DNA from: Martelella sp. NC20
GTDB lineage: Bacteria > Pseudomonadota > Alphaproteobacteria > Rhizobiales > Rhizobiaceae
Reading direction: 5' to 3'
Assembly (NCBI RefSeq): GCF_013459645.1
Contig: NZ_CP054861.1
Span: forward strand, 3,770,001 to 3,834,000
DNA: 64,000 nt
Position numbers and translations under genes: made by a program. Shown piece after piece: positions 27,117 to 39,807 of this stretch. Positions within the stretch are counted from its first letter, which is position 1. Every line of letters begins with the position of its first letter. Below the pieces are notes generated by a model. It worked only from the letters and a program-made list of their open reading frames with translations, made no database searches and was not told the origin of the DNA.

Positions 27117-27187
27117 TCCATCCCTCCTCTTTCAAGGCAAAGACGGGGCATTCCTATCGTCATCTTCTTATGCAAGGAAAACGTTAA

Positions 27188-28597
27188 ATGACGACAGCTT
27201 CTGAAATTATGAAACAAATCAAAGACAACGACGTCAAGTTCGTGGATCTGCGCTTTACCGACCCCAAGGGCAAGCTGCAGCACGTGACGATGGACATTTC
27301 TGCTGTCGATGAAGACATGTTCGCCGACGGCATCATGTTCGACGGTTCGTCGATCGCCGGCTGGAAGGCCATCAACGAGTCCGACATGGTGCTGATGCCC
27401 GATACGGCGACCGCCCATATGGACCCCTTCTTTGCCCAGTCGACCCTGGTCGTTTTCTGCGACATTCTCGAGCCGCTGACGGGCGAAGCCTATAACCGCG
27501 ACCCGCGCACCACGGCCAAGAAGGCGGAAGCCTACCTGAAGTCGACCGGTATCGGTGACACCACCTATTTCGGTCCCGAACCGGAATTCTTCGTGTTCGA
27601 CGATGTCCGTTTCTCCGCCGATCCCTACAACACCGGCTTCAAGCTCGACAGCTCGGAACTGCCGACGAACCAGGACACCGAATACGAAGTCGGCAATATG
27701 GGCCACCGTCCGCGCATGAAGGGCGGCTATTTCCCGGTTCCGCCGGTCGACAGCATCCAGGATATGCGTTCGGAAATGCTTACGGTTCTGGCCGAGATGG
27801 GCATCACCGTTGAAAAGCACCACCACGAGGTGGCGTCCGCCCAGCACGAACTCTGCATGGTGTTCGATACGCTGACCCGGATGGCCGACAAGACCCAGAT
27901 CTACAAGTATGGCGTTCACCAGGTTGCCCATGCCTATGGCAAGACGGCTACCTTCATGCCGAAGCCGGTCTTCGGCGACAATGGTTCCGGCATGCATGTT
28001 CACCAGTCGATCTGGAAGGACGGCAAGCCGACCTTTGCCGGCGACGGCTATGCCGGCCTGTCCGAATCCTGCCTGTTCTATATCGGCGGCATCATCAAGC
28101 ATGCCAAGGCCATCAACGCCTTCACCAACCCGCTGACCAATTCCTACAAGCGTCTGGTGCCCGGCTACGAAGCGCCGGTTCTGCTCGCCTATTCGGCGCG
28201 CAACCGTTCGGCCTCCTGCCGTATCCCGTTCGGCTCGTCGCCGAAGTCGAAGCGCGTTGAAGTCCGCTTCCCCGATCCGGGCGCGAACCCCTACCTCGCC
28301 TTCGCCGCGCTGATGATGGCCGGCCTCGACGGCATCAAGAACAAGATCCATCCTGGCGAAGCCATGGACAAGGACCTGTACGACCTGCCGCCGGAAGAAC
28401 TGAAGGAAATCCCGACCGTCTGCGGCTCGCTGCGCGAAGCGCTGGAAAGCCTCGACAAGGATCGCGAGTTCCTGACCGCCGGCGGCGTCTTCGACGACGA
28501 TCAGATCGATGCCTATATCGAACTGAAGATGGAAGAAGTCATGCGTTTCGAAATGACCCCCCATCCGGTCGAATTCGACATGTACTACTCGGTCTGA
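27188..28597 (+). CDS. glnA: Glutamine synthetase type I
   Basis: A 469-residue dodecameric enzyme joining ammonium to glutamate with ATP. Visible are the catalytic loop segments D-G-S-S-I-A-G-W (about residues 50-57), [11 protein letters not shown] around residue 129, [10 protein letters not shown], and the NRSASCRIP substrate-binding block. The adenylylation site Tyr of the GlnE-regulated class is present as D-L-Y-D-L-P-P-E-E at about residue 398. The gene follows glnB and ends in a strong intrinsic terminator. PII next door and the conserved tyrosine indicate post-translational control by GlnD/GlnE encoded elsewhere. Confidence 0.98.
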   Translation: MTTASEIMKQIKDNDVKFVDLRFTDPKGKLQHVTMDISAVDEDMFADGIMFDGSSIAGWKAINESDMVLMPDTATAHMDPFFAQSTLVVFCDILEPLTGEAYNRDPRTTAKKAEAYLKSTGIGDTTYFGPEPEFFVFDDVRFSADPYNTGFKLDSSELPTNQDTEYEVGNMGHRPRMKGGYFPVPPVDSIQDMRSEMLTVLAEMGITVEKHHHEVASAQHELCMVFDTLTRMADKTQIYKYGVHQVAHAYGKTATFMPKPVFGDNGSGMHVHQSIWKDGKPTFAGDGYAGLSESCLFYIGGIIKHAKAINAFTNPLTNSYKRLVPGYEAPVLLAYSARNRSASCRIPFGSSPKSKRVEVRFPDPGANPYLAFAALMMAGLDGIKNKIHPGEAMDKDLYDLPPEELKEIPTVCGSLREALESLDKDREFLTAGGVFDDDQIDAYIELKMEEVMRFEMTPHPVEFDMYYSV

Positions 28598-28619
28598 TTT
28601 CAGACGGATGTAACAATGA

Positions 28620-28651
28620 GCCGGCTGCCTTCGGGCGGCCGGCTTTTTTTT
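28620..28651 (+). terminator. Intrinsic terminator of glnBA
   Basis: GCCGGCTGCC-TTCG-GGCGGCCGGC forms a 10-bp stem (one G-U pair) with a UUCG tetraloop and is followed by eight T residues. It starts 22 bp after the glnA stop. Confidence 0.93.
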
Positions 28652-28738
28652 GTATCCGTGATGTCGGCGCAAGCGGGACGATCCACCCCTTGCAGCTGCC
28701 AAAACGCATTTCCATATAGAACACGAAAGGAAATGCTC

Positions 28739-29068
28739 ATGAAAATACGCGAAGCGAAATACAATATCGGCGATATCGTCCGCCACAGCGCGCTTCCCTT
28801 TCGGGGCGTGGTATTCGATGTCGACGCGGAGTTCTCCCGCTCCGAGGAATGGTATAATTCCATCCCGCCCGAAATCCGGCCGGAGAAGGATCAGCCGTTT
28901 TATCATCTCGTGGCGGAAAACGACGACAAGGGCTATGTCGCCTATGTCTCCGAAGCCAATCTCGAGCGGGATATGAGCGGCGAACCGCTGCGCAACCCGC
29001 AGGTCGGTCAGATTTTCGCCGAAACCGACAGCGGCAAGCTGGCCCCGCGCTTTGCCAGTACGCACTGA
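28739..29068 (+). CDS. hspQ: Heat shock protein HspQ (hemimethylated-DNA-binding/YccV-like family)
   Basis: A 109-residue small beta-barrel protein. The family features are K-Y-N-I-G-D-I-V-R-H near the start, F-R-G-V-V-F-D-V-D-A-E-F, W-Y, and DQPFYHLVAEN, then Y-V-A-Y-V-S-E-A-N-L. In E. coli HspQ is a specificity-enhancing factor for Lon and was first seen to bind hemimethylated DNA. Two in-frame ATGs (28733, 28739) follow an AAAGGA Shine-Dalgarno; the second is better spaced. The gene is isolated between two intrinsic terminators, so it has its own promoter in the 88 bp before it. Confidence 0.92.
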   Translation: MKIREAKYNIGDIVRHSALPFRGVVFDVDAEFSRSEEWYNSIPPEIRPEKDQPFYHLVAENDDKGYVAYVSEANLERDMSGEPLRNPQVGQIFAETDSGKLAPRFASTH

Positions 29069-29082
29069 ACGGACATAAATGC

Positions 29083-29119
29083 AAAAAAGCCCGGCTGAGA
29101 CTGTCAGCCGGGCTTTTTT
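29083..29119. terminator. Bidirectional intrinsic terminator between hspQ and an IalB-family gene
   Basis: AAAAAAGCCCGGCTGA, a five-base loop, and TCAGCCGGGCTTTTTT form a perfect 10-bp GC-rich stem flanked by A6 and T6. It can therefore stop transcripts on both strands, and the genes on each side converge on it. Confidence 0.93.
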
Positions 29120-29140
29120 ATGTCGAATTTCGGAAGACGA

Positions 29141-29785
29141 TCAGTTGCCTGTCGTTGCGTTCTGCTGGGCTTCCTCGATCTTCTTGCGGCGGTCGACAGC
29201 CATTTTCTTGATCGATTCATCCAGGTTCCGCTGGCTCTCGACCAGTTCGGGCTGGCTGATCGGGTCGCCGTCATAGGCGGCGGTGAAACCGGAGAGCGTC
29301 AGGTCGACCGGGTTCGGCTGCTGGCGCATGTTCACCGAGGTGAAAGTCACCTTGCCGCCGCGCTTCATGGCGGCAACGAGCGTATCGCTGAGCGGCGCCT
29401 GGGCAATGCACTGTTCATTGGTGCAGATGGCGTAATCGAGCTTCTGCGGGGCGGACGTATCGATCTGCATCTGCACGCCGGCCGGGATCAGCCGGAAGGT
29501 CGGCACGGTCACCTGAACCATCGCCTGGCCGTTGCTGCCCTGCGGACGGATCAGGCCCACGGCGGTCAGCACCTGGCCGTTTTCGGCGCGGGCATAGTTC
29601 TGGACGATGCAGACGCCGCCATTGCCGTTGTCGTTGCAGGTCTTGAACCAGCCCTGCGTGGGGGCAGCGTCAGCCGGGGGCTGCTGCTGCTGTTCCTGAG
29701 CCGAAGCGCCGGCGGCCGAAAGGCCCGCAATCGTGAAGGCGCAAACCGCGACACGCTTGATAATACTGGCGCGTGAAAGCATCAA
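29141..29785 (-). CDS. Invasion-associated locus B (IalB)-family secreted protein
   Basis: A 214-residue protein with a Sec signal peptide (R-V-A-V-C-A-F-T-I-A-G-L-S-A-A-G, cleavage near ASA-QE at about residue 30), a Gln/Pro-rich spacer, and the IalB domain. Cysteine pairs W-F-K-T-C-N-D...G-V-C-I-V and I-C-T-N-E-Q-C are placed as in the paralogue at 10739-11263, which suggests the same disulfide layout. The C-terminal ~35 residues form a charged helix (S-I-K-K-M-A-V-D-R-R-K-K-I-E-E). It stands alone, with a shared terminator after it. The periplasmic role of these proteins is not established. Confidence 0.87.
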   Translation of the reverse strand: MMLSRASIIKRVAVCAFTIAGLSAAGASAQEQQQQPPADAAPTQGWFKTCNDNGNGGVCIVQNYARAENGQVLTAVGLIRPQGSNGQAMVQVTVPTFRLIPAGVQMQIDTSAPQKLDYAICTNEQCIAQAPLSDTLVAAMKRGGKVTFTSVNMRQQPNPVDLTLSGFTAAYDGDPISQPELVESQRNLDESIKKMAVDRRKKIEEAQQNATTGN

Positions 29786-30029
29786 AATCTCTCCTGGTTC
29801 ATCTGCGAAAGGTCCGGGGACCCTGCATCGCTATTGTTACCGAAATGCGGCAAAGCGTCCCTGTTTCGGGCCTCAACCGCCAGTGTTTCCTCTGATATCG
29901 CCACATTGGACGCCAATCTACCCCCTTCGCGCCCAAAATTTGCGCCCCGGCGTGATTTTGCGGCCTATTTCAGGTTTGTCAGCCGCCATGATACCATTCT
30001 GCAACGAATGGACACGACAGGGCGAATCG

Positions 30030-31847
30030 ATGCGCTTCCTTGCTACCCTCTTCATTTCCGCTGCCCTTTCAGGGGCGGCCGTGGCCGAACCGCTGCACGG
30101 CATCGCCATGCATGGCGAGCCTGCGCTGCCTGCCGGTTACCAGCATTTCAGCTACGTCAATCCCGATGTCAAGAAGGGCGGCGAGATCACCTATGGCGTG
30201 GTCGGCTCGTTCGACGCGCTGAACCCCTTCGTGTTGAAGGGCATGCGCTCTTCCGCCCGCGGGCTCTGGGACGAGGTGCTGGGCAATCTCGTGTTCGAGC
30301 CGCTGATGCAGCGCTCGCGCGACGAGCCGTTCACGCTTTACGGCCTGCTTGCCGAGAGCGTGGAATGGGACGATGACCGCAGCTATGTCCAGTTCAACAT
30401 CAGCCCCGACGCGAAATGGTCCGACGGCGAGCCGGTCACGGCCGACGATGTGATCTTCACCTTCAACCTGATGAAGGACAAGGGCCGCCCGCCCTATAAC
30501 CGTCGCCTTGCCCTGGTCGAGACCATGGAAAAGGTCGGCGACAACAGCGTGCGGTTCACCTTCAATGCCGACGCCAACCGCGAAACCCCGCTGATCTTCG
30601 CGCTGATGCCGGTGCTTCCGGAACATGCGATCGATCCGGAGACCTTCGACACCGATACCATGACGACGCCGGTCGGCTCCGGGCCGTACAGCATCGCCAG
30701 GGTCGAGCCCGGCCAGCGGATCGTCTACGAACGCCGGGACGATTACTGGGGCAAGGACACGCCGTCGATGGCGGGCTTTGCCAATTACGACAAGGTCACG
30801 GTCGATTATTACCTCCAGGATTCGACCCTGTTCGAGGCCTTCAAGAAGGGCGCGGTCGATATCTATCTCGATGATGACCCGAGCCATTGGGCCCGCGCCT
30901 ATGATTTTCCCGCGGCGACCGATGGCCGGGTGGTGAAGGACGTGTTCCACCCCGAAACGCCGACCGGCATGCAGGGCTTCGTGTTCAACACCCGCCGTCC
31001 GAAATTCGAGGATGCGCGGGTTCGCAAGGCGCTGTCCGACGTGTTCGATTTCGAATGGGTCAACAAGACGCTCTACAACAATGCCTATCAGCGCACACAG
31101 AGCTACTGGCAGAATTCGGCGCTCGGCGCCTATGGCAATCCGGCAAGCGCAGAGGAGCGGGAACTGCTCGGCGATGCGATCGACGTGATCGATCCGGCAA
31201 TCCTCGCCGGCGACTACGCCATGCCGGTCACCGACGGGTCCGGTAGCGACCGAAAGGTGTTGGGGGCCGCCGTCAAGCTGCTTGGCGAGGCCGGTTACAA
31301 GATCACCAACGGCAAGATGACGGGGCCGGACGGCAAGCCGCTCGCCTTCGAGATCATGACCACCAATGAGGGCCAGGAAAAACTGGCGCTTGCCTATCAG
31401 CATAGCCTCACCCTGATCGGCGTTGACCTGTCGATCCGCACCGTCGACGACGCCCAGTACCAGAAGCGGCTCAACACGTTCGATTACGACGTGATTGTCC
31501 TTGTAATGCCCGGCTTCTACTTCTCCTCGTCGCTTTCTCCGGGTGCCGAGCAGATCTGGCGCTGGGACAGCCGCTCGCGCGATGTCGAGGGCACGTTCAA
31601 TTTCGCCGGCGTCGCCAGCGCCGATGTCGACCGCATGATCAACGACATGCTGGAAGCCCGCACCACCGGTCATTTCACCGATTCGGTCCGCGGCCTCGAC
31701 AGGCTTCTGGTCAATGGCCACTACATGCTGCCTCTCTATCACCGGGAGGGCCAGTGGGTGGCGCGCTGGGAGACGATTGAACATCCCGCCGAGACACCTA
31801 TCTACGGCTATCAGCTCCCCACATGGTGGGATAAGAACGCGCAGTAA
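30030..31847 (+). CDS. Oligopeptide-type ABC transporter solute-binding protein (SBP family 5, YejA-like)
   Basis: A 605-residue periplasmic binding protein. The ATG at 30030 starts a Sec signal peptide (MRFLATLFISAALSGAAVA, cleavage before EPLHG). Family-5 features are F-D-A-L-N-P-F (about residue 65), the Y-V-Q-F-N-I-S-P-D-A-K-W-S-D-G-E-P-V-T-A block, and S-G-P-Y-S-I. The length and the H-G-I-A-M-H-G-E-P start resemble YejA-type binding proteins for oligopeptides or microcin C. No permease or ATPase genes follow, so the partner transporter must be elsewhere. An in-frame extension upstream to 29733 runs through promoter sequence and is not used. Confidence 0.92.
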   Translation: MRFLATLFISAALSGAAVAEPLHGIAMHGEPALPAGYQHFSYVNPDVKKGGEITYGVVGSFDALNPFVLKGMRSSARGLWDEVLGNLVFEPLMQRSRDEPFTLYGLLAESVEWDDDRSYVQFNISPDAKWSDGEPVTADDVIFTFNLMKDKGRPPYNRRLALVETMEKVGDNSVRFTFNADANRETPLIFALMPVLPEHAIDPETFDTDTMTTPVGSGPYSIARVEPGQRIVYERRDDYWGKDTPSMAGFANYDKVTVDYYLQDSTLFEAFKKGAVDIYLDDDPSHWARAYDFPAATDGRVVKDVFHPETPTGMQGFVFNTRRPKFEDARVRKALSDVFDFEWVNKTLYNNAYQRTQSYWQNSALGAYGNPASAEERELLGDAIDVIDPAILAGDYAMPVTDGSGSDRKVLGAAVKLLGEAGYKITNGKMTGPDGKPLAFEIMTTNEGQEKLALAYQHSLTLIGVDLSIRTVDDAQYQKRLNTFDYDVIVLVMPGFYFSSSLSPGAEQIWRWDSRSRDVEGTFNFAGVASADVDRMINDMLEARTTGHFTDSVRGLDRLLVNGHYMLPLYHREGQWVARWETIEHPAETPIYGYQLPTWWDKNAQ

Positions 31848-31880
31848 GGCTTCGGTTGCCGGTGCCTTCCCCTCGCAGGC

Positions 31881-31959
31881 GTCACCCTCGGGCTTGACCC
31901 GAGGGTCCAGGCAGCGTTTTCCGTGTGGCCTGGATGCTCGGGTCAAGCCCGAGCATGAC
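31881..31959. repeat. Double-palindrome intergenic repeat
   Basis: A 79-bp inverted repeat whose two arms are themselves hairpins: CTCGGGCTTGACCCGAG followed by GGTCCAGGC, a short centre, then GCCTGGATG and CTCGGGTCAAGCCCGAG. It lies between the binding-protein gene and the DsbA-like gene. Repeats of this CGGGCTTGACCCG kind are widespread between genes of rhizobia. It may also act as a transcript end for the upstream gene, although there is no T-run. Confidence 0.85.
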
Positions 31960-32034
31960 CCGTGGAATGGATGCATATATTGCCAACAGTCCGAGTGCAC
32001 AGTAATGCGGCTCGTATTTTAGGAAAGGAACGGC

Positions 32035-32679
32035 ATGTCTACCGTCACAGTCGATGCCATCATCGATGTCGTCTGCCCGTGGTGCTATCTCGGCAAGGCG
32101 CGTCTCGACAAGGCGATCAAGTCGCTGCCCGCGGATGTGGATGTCGTCGTCCAGTGGCGTCCGTTCGAGCTTGACCCGACCGTGCCGCCGGAAGGCGTGG
32201 ACAATCAGGCGATGCTGGCGGAAAAGCTCGGCAGCGCCGAACGGCGGGACGAGATGCATGCGCAGATCGCAGCCCTCGGCCGCGAACTCGGCATCATCTT
32301 CCATTTCGACCGCATTCTGGTGCGCCCCAACACGCTCGACTCGCACCGGCTGCTGATGTGGGCGCATACCGAGAGCACCGCGATGCAGAACGAGGTGATC
32401 AACCGGCTTTACCGCGCCAATTTCGAGGAAGGCCGCAATATCGGCGATCACAAGGTGCTGGCCGATATCGCAGCCGAAGCCGGCATGGACCGCGAAATGG
32501 TGGCCAAGCTGCTGGCAAGCGATGCCGACAGGGATATGGTGCGCGGTGAAATCGCCAATGCCCAGCAGATGGGCGTCACCGGCGTGCCGTTTTTCGTGTT
32601 CAACGGCAAATATGCCGTCAGCGGCGCGCAGCCCGTCGAAGTGATGCAGCAGGCGCTGACGCAGCTTGCCGCGGCCTGA
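32035..32679 (+). CDS. DsbA-family oxidoreductase (FrnE-like thiol-disulfide protein)
   Basis: A 214-residue protein with a thioredoxin fold and the redox motif C14-P-W-C17 near the N-terminus. The long helical insertion (about residues 60-160) and the later cis-proline segment G-V-T-G-V-P-F-F-V-F (about residue 180) match the FrnE/2-hydroxychromene isomerase-like DsbA group. There is no signal peptide, so it acts in the cytosol. The ATG at 32035 follows an AGGAAAGGA Shine-Dalgarno. It ends 6 bp before the next gene, so they are probably co-transcribed. The substrate is unknown. Confidence 0.9.
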   Translation: MSTVTVDAIIDVVCPWCYLGKARLDKAIKSLPADVDVVVQWRPFELDPTVPPEGVDNQAMLAEKLGSAERRDEMHAQIAALGRELGIIFHFDRILVRPNTLDSHRLLMWAHTESTAMQNEVINRLYRANFEEGRNIGDHKVLADIAAEAGMDREMVAKLLASDADRDMVRGEIANAQQMGVTGVPFFVFNGKYAVSGAQPVEVMQQALTQLAAA

Positions 32680-33104
32680 CCGCGCTTGAGCGTGTTTCGG
32701 GACATCGTCGAGACCCGGCTGCCGGCAACGCCGGTTCCGGGTCTTTCTTCGCTGAGGCTCCACCTTGCAAACGAGAAAAGCGGGCTGGGGCGGCTGCTTT
32801 CCGCACTCGGGAGCGGGTCGTCCCCGTATTGGGCGCATGTCTGGGCCGGCGGGCTGGCGCTGGCGCATCATATAGAAGCGGAGCCGGATTTCGTCCGTGG
32901 CAGGACCGTGATCGATTACGGAACCGGTTCCGGCCTGGTCGCGATCGCGGCGGCGAAAGCCGGTGCGAAAGAAGTGTTCGCCTGCGATATCGATCCGCTG
33001 GCGCTTGAGGCCTCTTCGATCAATGCCGACCTCAATGGGGTCGCGATTGTACCGCGCCTTATCGAGCTGGGCCGGAACGGCTCTGTGCTCTCAGAGAACC
33101 TGAA

Positions 33105-33315
33105 GGCGACCGCATATGGCCTTTCCGCACAGCCGCCCAATCTTCTCGCCCCGGAGGGGAGAGATGTCGCGAAAGCGACAGTGAGGGGGGAGTCTATCTC
33201 CGCGAATGCTCTCACGAATGAATACGCTGCATCACCCTCACTGCCCCTTTCGGGGCATCTCTCCCGCAGGCGGGAGAGAGTATTGGGAGCAAGCCCCGAT
33301 GCCCAATGCAATTCC
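33105..33315. repeat. MITE-like palindromic repeat, copy C, inside a coding sequence
   Basis: About 211 bp related over the full length, in inverted orientation, to copies at 14310-14534 and 39589-39800. Shared blocks in order are GCATATGGC, CGCACAGC, CTTCTCGCCCCGGAGGGGAG, ATGTCGCGAAAGCGACAGTG, CACCCTCACTGCCCC, GGGGCATCTCTCCCGC, GCGGGAGAGAGTATTGGGAG and CAATGCAATT. The left terminal repeat is well kept; the right one is partly degraded (CCCAATGCAATTCC). It is read as part of the methyltransferase, with no stop codon in that frame. Confidence 0.92.
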
Positions 33316-33544
33316 GCGGCCGCGAACCCGGAACCGACGGTCGTGCTGGCCGGCGATGTGTTCTACGATCCCACAACGGCCGGGCGAACGCTCGCGAACC
33401 TCAGGGCGCTCGCCGAAGCAGGCGCGAATATCCTGATCGGCGATCCCTTCCGGGCCCATCTGCCGGAACGGCAATTGAGCTTGATCGCACGCTACGAGGT
33501 CGCTGATTTCGCCTCGGCGGGCAAAACCGTGGCGGCAGGGGTTT

Positions 33545-37036
<3,492 letters not shown>

Positions 37037-37050
37037 GGCTCGGCTGCGTT

Positions 37051-37353
37051 TCAGGCGGTTTTGCCGACCGGATCGAAATCCGGCCGGTAGGCGGCGATGC
37101 GTTCAAACAGCGGCATGCGCATATGCTCAGGCACGGGCGCCGCGCCATTGATCCACGTGATCAGGTCGTTGTCTTCCTCGGCCATGATCGCCTCGAACTG
37201 GTCGAGCGTCATGTCGTCCATGGCGGCGATATTTTCCTCGGCATATTGGCCGAGGATCAGGTCCATCTCGCGAATGCCGCGGTGCCACGCGCGAAACAGC
37301 ATGCGCCGCCGCCGCGGGTCAAGGTCGGCGCTGGTGCGCTTCAAACCGGTCAT
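37051..37353 (-). CDS. sdhE: Succinate dehydrogenase assembly factor SdhE (FAD assembly factor 2)
   Basis: A 100-residue helical protein that promotes covalent attachment of FAD to succinate dehydrogenase flavoprotein SdhA. The signature R-G-I-R-E-M-D near residue 27 (RGxxE motif) and the acidic E-E-D-N-D-L-I-T-W block are present. The ATG at 37353 gives the usual family length. It is divergent from recG (92 bp apart) and precedes mfd by 14 bp, an arrangement that recurs in Rhizobiales. Confidence 0.93.
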   Translation of the reverse strand: MTGLKRTSADLDPRRRRMLFRAWHRGIREMDLILGQYAEENIAAMDDMTLDQFEAIMAEEDNDLITWINGAAPVPEHMRMPLFERIAAYRPDFDPVGKTA

Positions 37354-37445
37354 TTCGATACCTTCTCTGTTGATTGGCCTCTATAGCGGCTCGTTTCGCG
37401 CTTGTCAGCCTTGCCAAAGCCGCTCAGTGGGTACATTTCAAAAAT

Positions 37446-39545
37446 ATGCGACCCGCATTGCTCGATCCCCTGTTCGCTCCCGTCTCCTCGCTTCCGGGGA
37501 TCGGGCCGAAACTTGCCAAGCTGCTGCTGCGGCTGACCGGCAGCGAGGACGAGGCGCGCGTCATCGATCTCGTGTTCCATGCGCCGACTTCCGTGATCGA
37601 CCGGCGGCTGAAGCCGGGCATCGCACACCTGCCCGAAGGCGCGATCGTGACGGTGGAGGGCCGGGTCGACCGCCACCAGCCCGCGCCCTCCCGCTCCAAC
37701 GCGCCCTATCGGGTCTATCTCCATGACGAGACCGGCGAACTGACGCTGACCTTCTTTCATGCCAAGGCCGACTGGCTGGAAAAATCGCTGCCGGCGGGCG
37801 AAACCGTGGTGGTGAGCGGCCGTGCCGAATGGTTCAACGGCCGCCCCACCATGGTGCATCCCGATTATATCGTGCCGGCAGACAAGGCCGATACGCTGCC
37901 GACGGTGGAGCCGGTCTATCCGATGACGGCCGGCCTTTCGGCAAAAATCCTGCGCCGGTCGATCGAGGCGGCACTTGCGCGCGTTCCGGCCTTTCCCGAA
38001 TGGATCGACCCCGAAATCGTTGCGCGGCAGGGCTTTCCCGCAACCGGAGAAGCGCTTTCCGCGCTGCACAATCCCCGCGACGAAACCGATATCGAGCCGC
38101 AATCGCCGGCGCGCCGCAGGCTTGCCTATGACGAATTTCTGGCCGGCCAGCTTTCGCTGTCGCTGGTCAGAAGCCGCATGCGCAAGGCCAGGGGCCGGCC
38201 GGTGCGGCCAAGTGGCGCGCTCTCGGAAAAAGTGGTCGCCGCCCTGCCCTTCGAGCTCACGTCCGGCCAGCAACAGGCGGTGGCTGCGATCCTGGGCGAC
38301 ATGGCGCAGGAAACCCGGATGCTGCGCATGCTGCAGGGCGATGTCGGCTCCGGCAAGACTATTGTCGGCCTGCTCGCCATGCTGGCCGTGGTCGAGGATG
38401 GCGGCCAGGCGGTGCTGATGGCACCGACCGAAATCCTGGCGCGCCAGCATTACGAGGGCATCGCGGCGCTTGCCGCAAAGGCCGGCGTAACCGTCAGCCT
38501 GCTGACCGGCAAGACCAAAGCGCGCGACCGCAAGCAGATCGAGGCCCAGATCGCCAGCGGCGAGGCCGGGATCGTCATCGGCACCCACGCATTGTTTCAG
38601 GACAATGTCGCCTATCATGATCTCAGGCTCGCCATCGTCGACGAGCAGCACCGTTTCGGCGTGCATCAGCGGTTGCGGCTGACAGCCAAGGGCATGGCCC
38701 CGCATCTTCTGGTGATGTCGGCAACGCCGATCCCGCGCACGCTGGTGCTCGCCGCCTTCGGCGACATGGATGTCTCCAACCTCACCGAAAAACCGGCCGG
38801 GCGAAAGCCGATCCAGACCGTGACGATCCCGCTGGAGCGGATCGGCGATATTGTCGGCCGGCTGCGCGATGCACTGGTCCAAGGAAAAAAATCCTACTGG
38901 ATCTGCCCGCTGGTCGAGGAATCGGAGGCCGTAGACCTGATGTCGGCCGAGGAGCGATACGAAACGCTGGCAAAGGCGCTCGGTCCCGATAAGGTCGGCC
39001 TCATTCATGGCCGCATGTCGTCCGCCGACAAGGATGCGGCGATGGAGGCATTCCGGTCGGGCGAAACCCGCCTTCTGGTTGCCACCACCGTGGTGGAAGT
39101 GGGCGTCGACGTGCCGGATGCCTCGATCATCGTGATCGAACATGCCGAGCGCTTCGGCCTTGCCCAGCTTCACCAGTTGCGCGGCCGGGTCGGGCGCGGC
39201 GACGAGGCTTCCTCCTGCATCCTGCTCTACAAGGGGCCGCTTTCGGAAATGGGCCACGCCCGGCTTTCGGTGCTGCGCGAAAGCAATGACGGCTTTCGCA
39301 TCGCCGAGGAGGATCTGAAACTGCGCGGCGAAGGCGAGCTTCTCGGCACCCGCCAGTCCGGCATACCCGGCTTTCGCTTTGGAAGTCTGGAAGCGCACGG
39401 CGATATCCTCGCCATCGCCCGCAAGGACGCCGGCTATATCGTCAACAAGGATCCGGAGCTGCAGAGCGAGCGCGGCGCGGCGCTTAGAACCCTGCTCTAC
39501 CTGTTCCGCCGCGACGAGGCGATCCGCTATCTGAGCGCGGGTTAG
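37446..39545 (+). CDS. recG: ATP-dependent DNA helicase RecG
   Basis: A 699-residue branch-migration helicase that reverses stalled forks and processes Holliday-like junctions. The N-terminal wedge domain (OB fold; GAIVTVEGRVDRH) is followed by the motor: Walker A GDVGSGKTIVGLLAML, motif II I-V-D-E-Q-H-R-F-G-V, motif III SATPIPRTL, and motif VI H-Q-L-R-G-R-V-G-R-G. The ATG at 37446 (MRPALLDPLFAPVSSLPGIG) is supported by family alignment at the start. It stands alone on this strand, divergent from sdhE-mfd. Confidence 0.97.
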   Translation: MRPALLDPLFAPVSSLPGIGPKLAKLLLRLTGSEDEARVIDLVFHAPTSVIDRRLKPGIAHLPEGAIVTVEGRVDRHQPAPSRSNAPYRVYLHDETGELTLTFFHAKADWLEKSLPAGETVVVSGRAEWFNGRPTMVHPDYIVPADKADTLPTVEPVYPMTAGLSAKILRRSIEAALARVPAFPEWIDPEIVARQGFPATGEALSALHNPRDETDIEPQSPARRRLAYDEFLAGQLSLSLVRSRMRKARGRPVRPSGALSEKVVAALPFELTSGQQQAVAAILGDMAQETRMLRMLQGDVGSGKTIVGLLAMLAVVEDGGQAVLMAPTEILARQHYEGIAALAAKAGVTVSLLTGKTKARDRKQIEAQIASGEAGIVIGTHALFQDNVAYHDLRLAIVDEQHRFGVHQRLRLTAKGMAPHLLVMSATPIPRTLVLAAFGDMDVSNLTEKPAGRKPIQTVTIPLERIGDIVGRLRDALVQGKKSYWICPLVEESEAVDLMSAEERYETLAKALGPDKVGLIHGRMSSADKDAAMEAFRSGETRLLVATTVVEVGVDVPDASIIVIEHAERFGLAQLHQLRGRVGRGDEASSCILLYKGPLSEMGHARLSVLRESNDGFRIAEEDLKLRGEGELLGTRQSGIPGFRFGSLEAHGDILAIARKDAGYIVNKDPELQSERGAALRTLLYLFRRDEAIRYLSAG

Positions 39546-39588
39546 CGCGGTCCATAGCCTCACCCCTCTCCGGCCTGACCAACCGCGA

Positions 39589-39800
39589 GGCAATCGCATA
39601 TGGCTTCGCGACTTGCTCCCGATACTCTCTCCCGCTTGCGGGAGAGATGCCCCGAAAGGGGCAGTGAGGGTGAAGCAGCGTTTCCGCTTGCGAGGGCGTT
39701 TGCGGGGATAGACTCGACCCTCACTGTCGCTGTCGCGACATCTCTCCCCTCCGGGGCGAGAAGGTTTGCGGGCTGTGCGGCGAAGCCATATGCAATCGCC
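39589..39800. repeat. MITE-like palindromic repeat, full-length copy B
   Basis: A 212-bp element in the same orientation as copy A (14310-14534). Terminal repeats are GGCAATCGCATATGGCTTCGC on the left and GCGAAGCCATATGCAATCGCC on the right, nearly perfect complements. Inner hairpins CTCTCCCGC-TTG-CGGGAGAG, GCCCCGAAAGGGGC, GTCGCTGTCGCGAC and CTCCCCTCCGGGGCGAG are all present. It fills the 262-bp gap between recG and the HerA-like gene and ends only 7 bp from that gene's stop codon. Confidence 0.92.
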
Positions 39801-39807
39801 CTGCCTC

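Noticed and set aside
30069..32000. A 643-codon open frame opposite the solute-binding protein gene
   Set aside because: Antisense shadow with composition typical of such frames; it includes a repeat element at its start.
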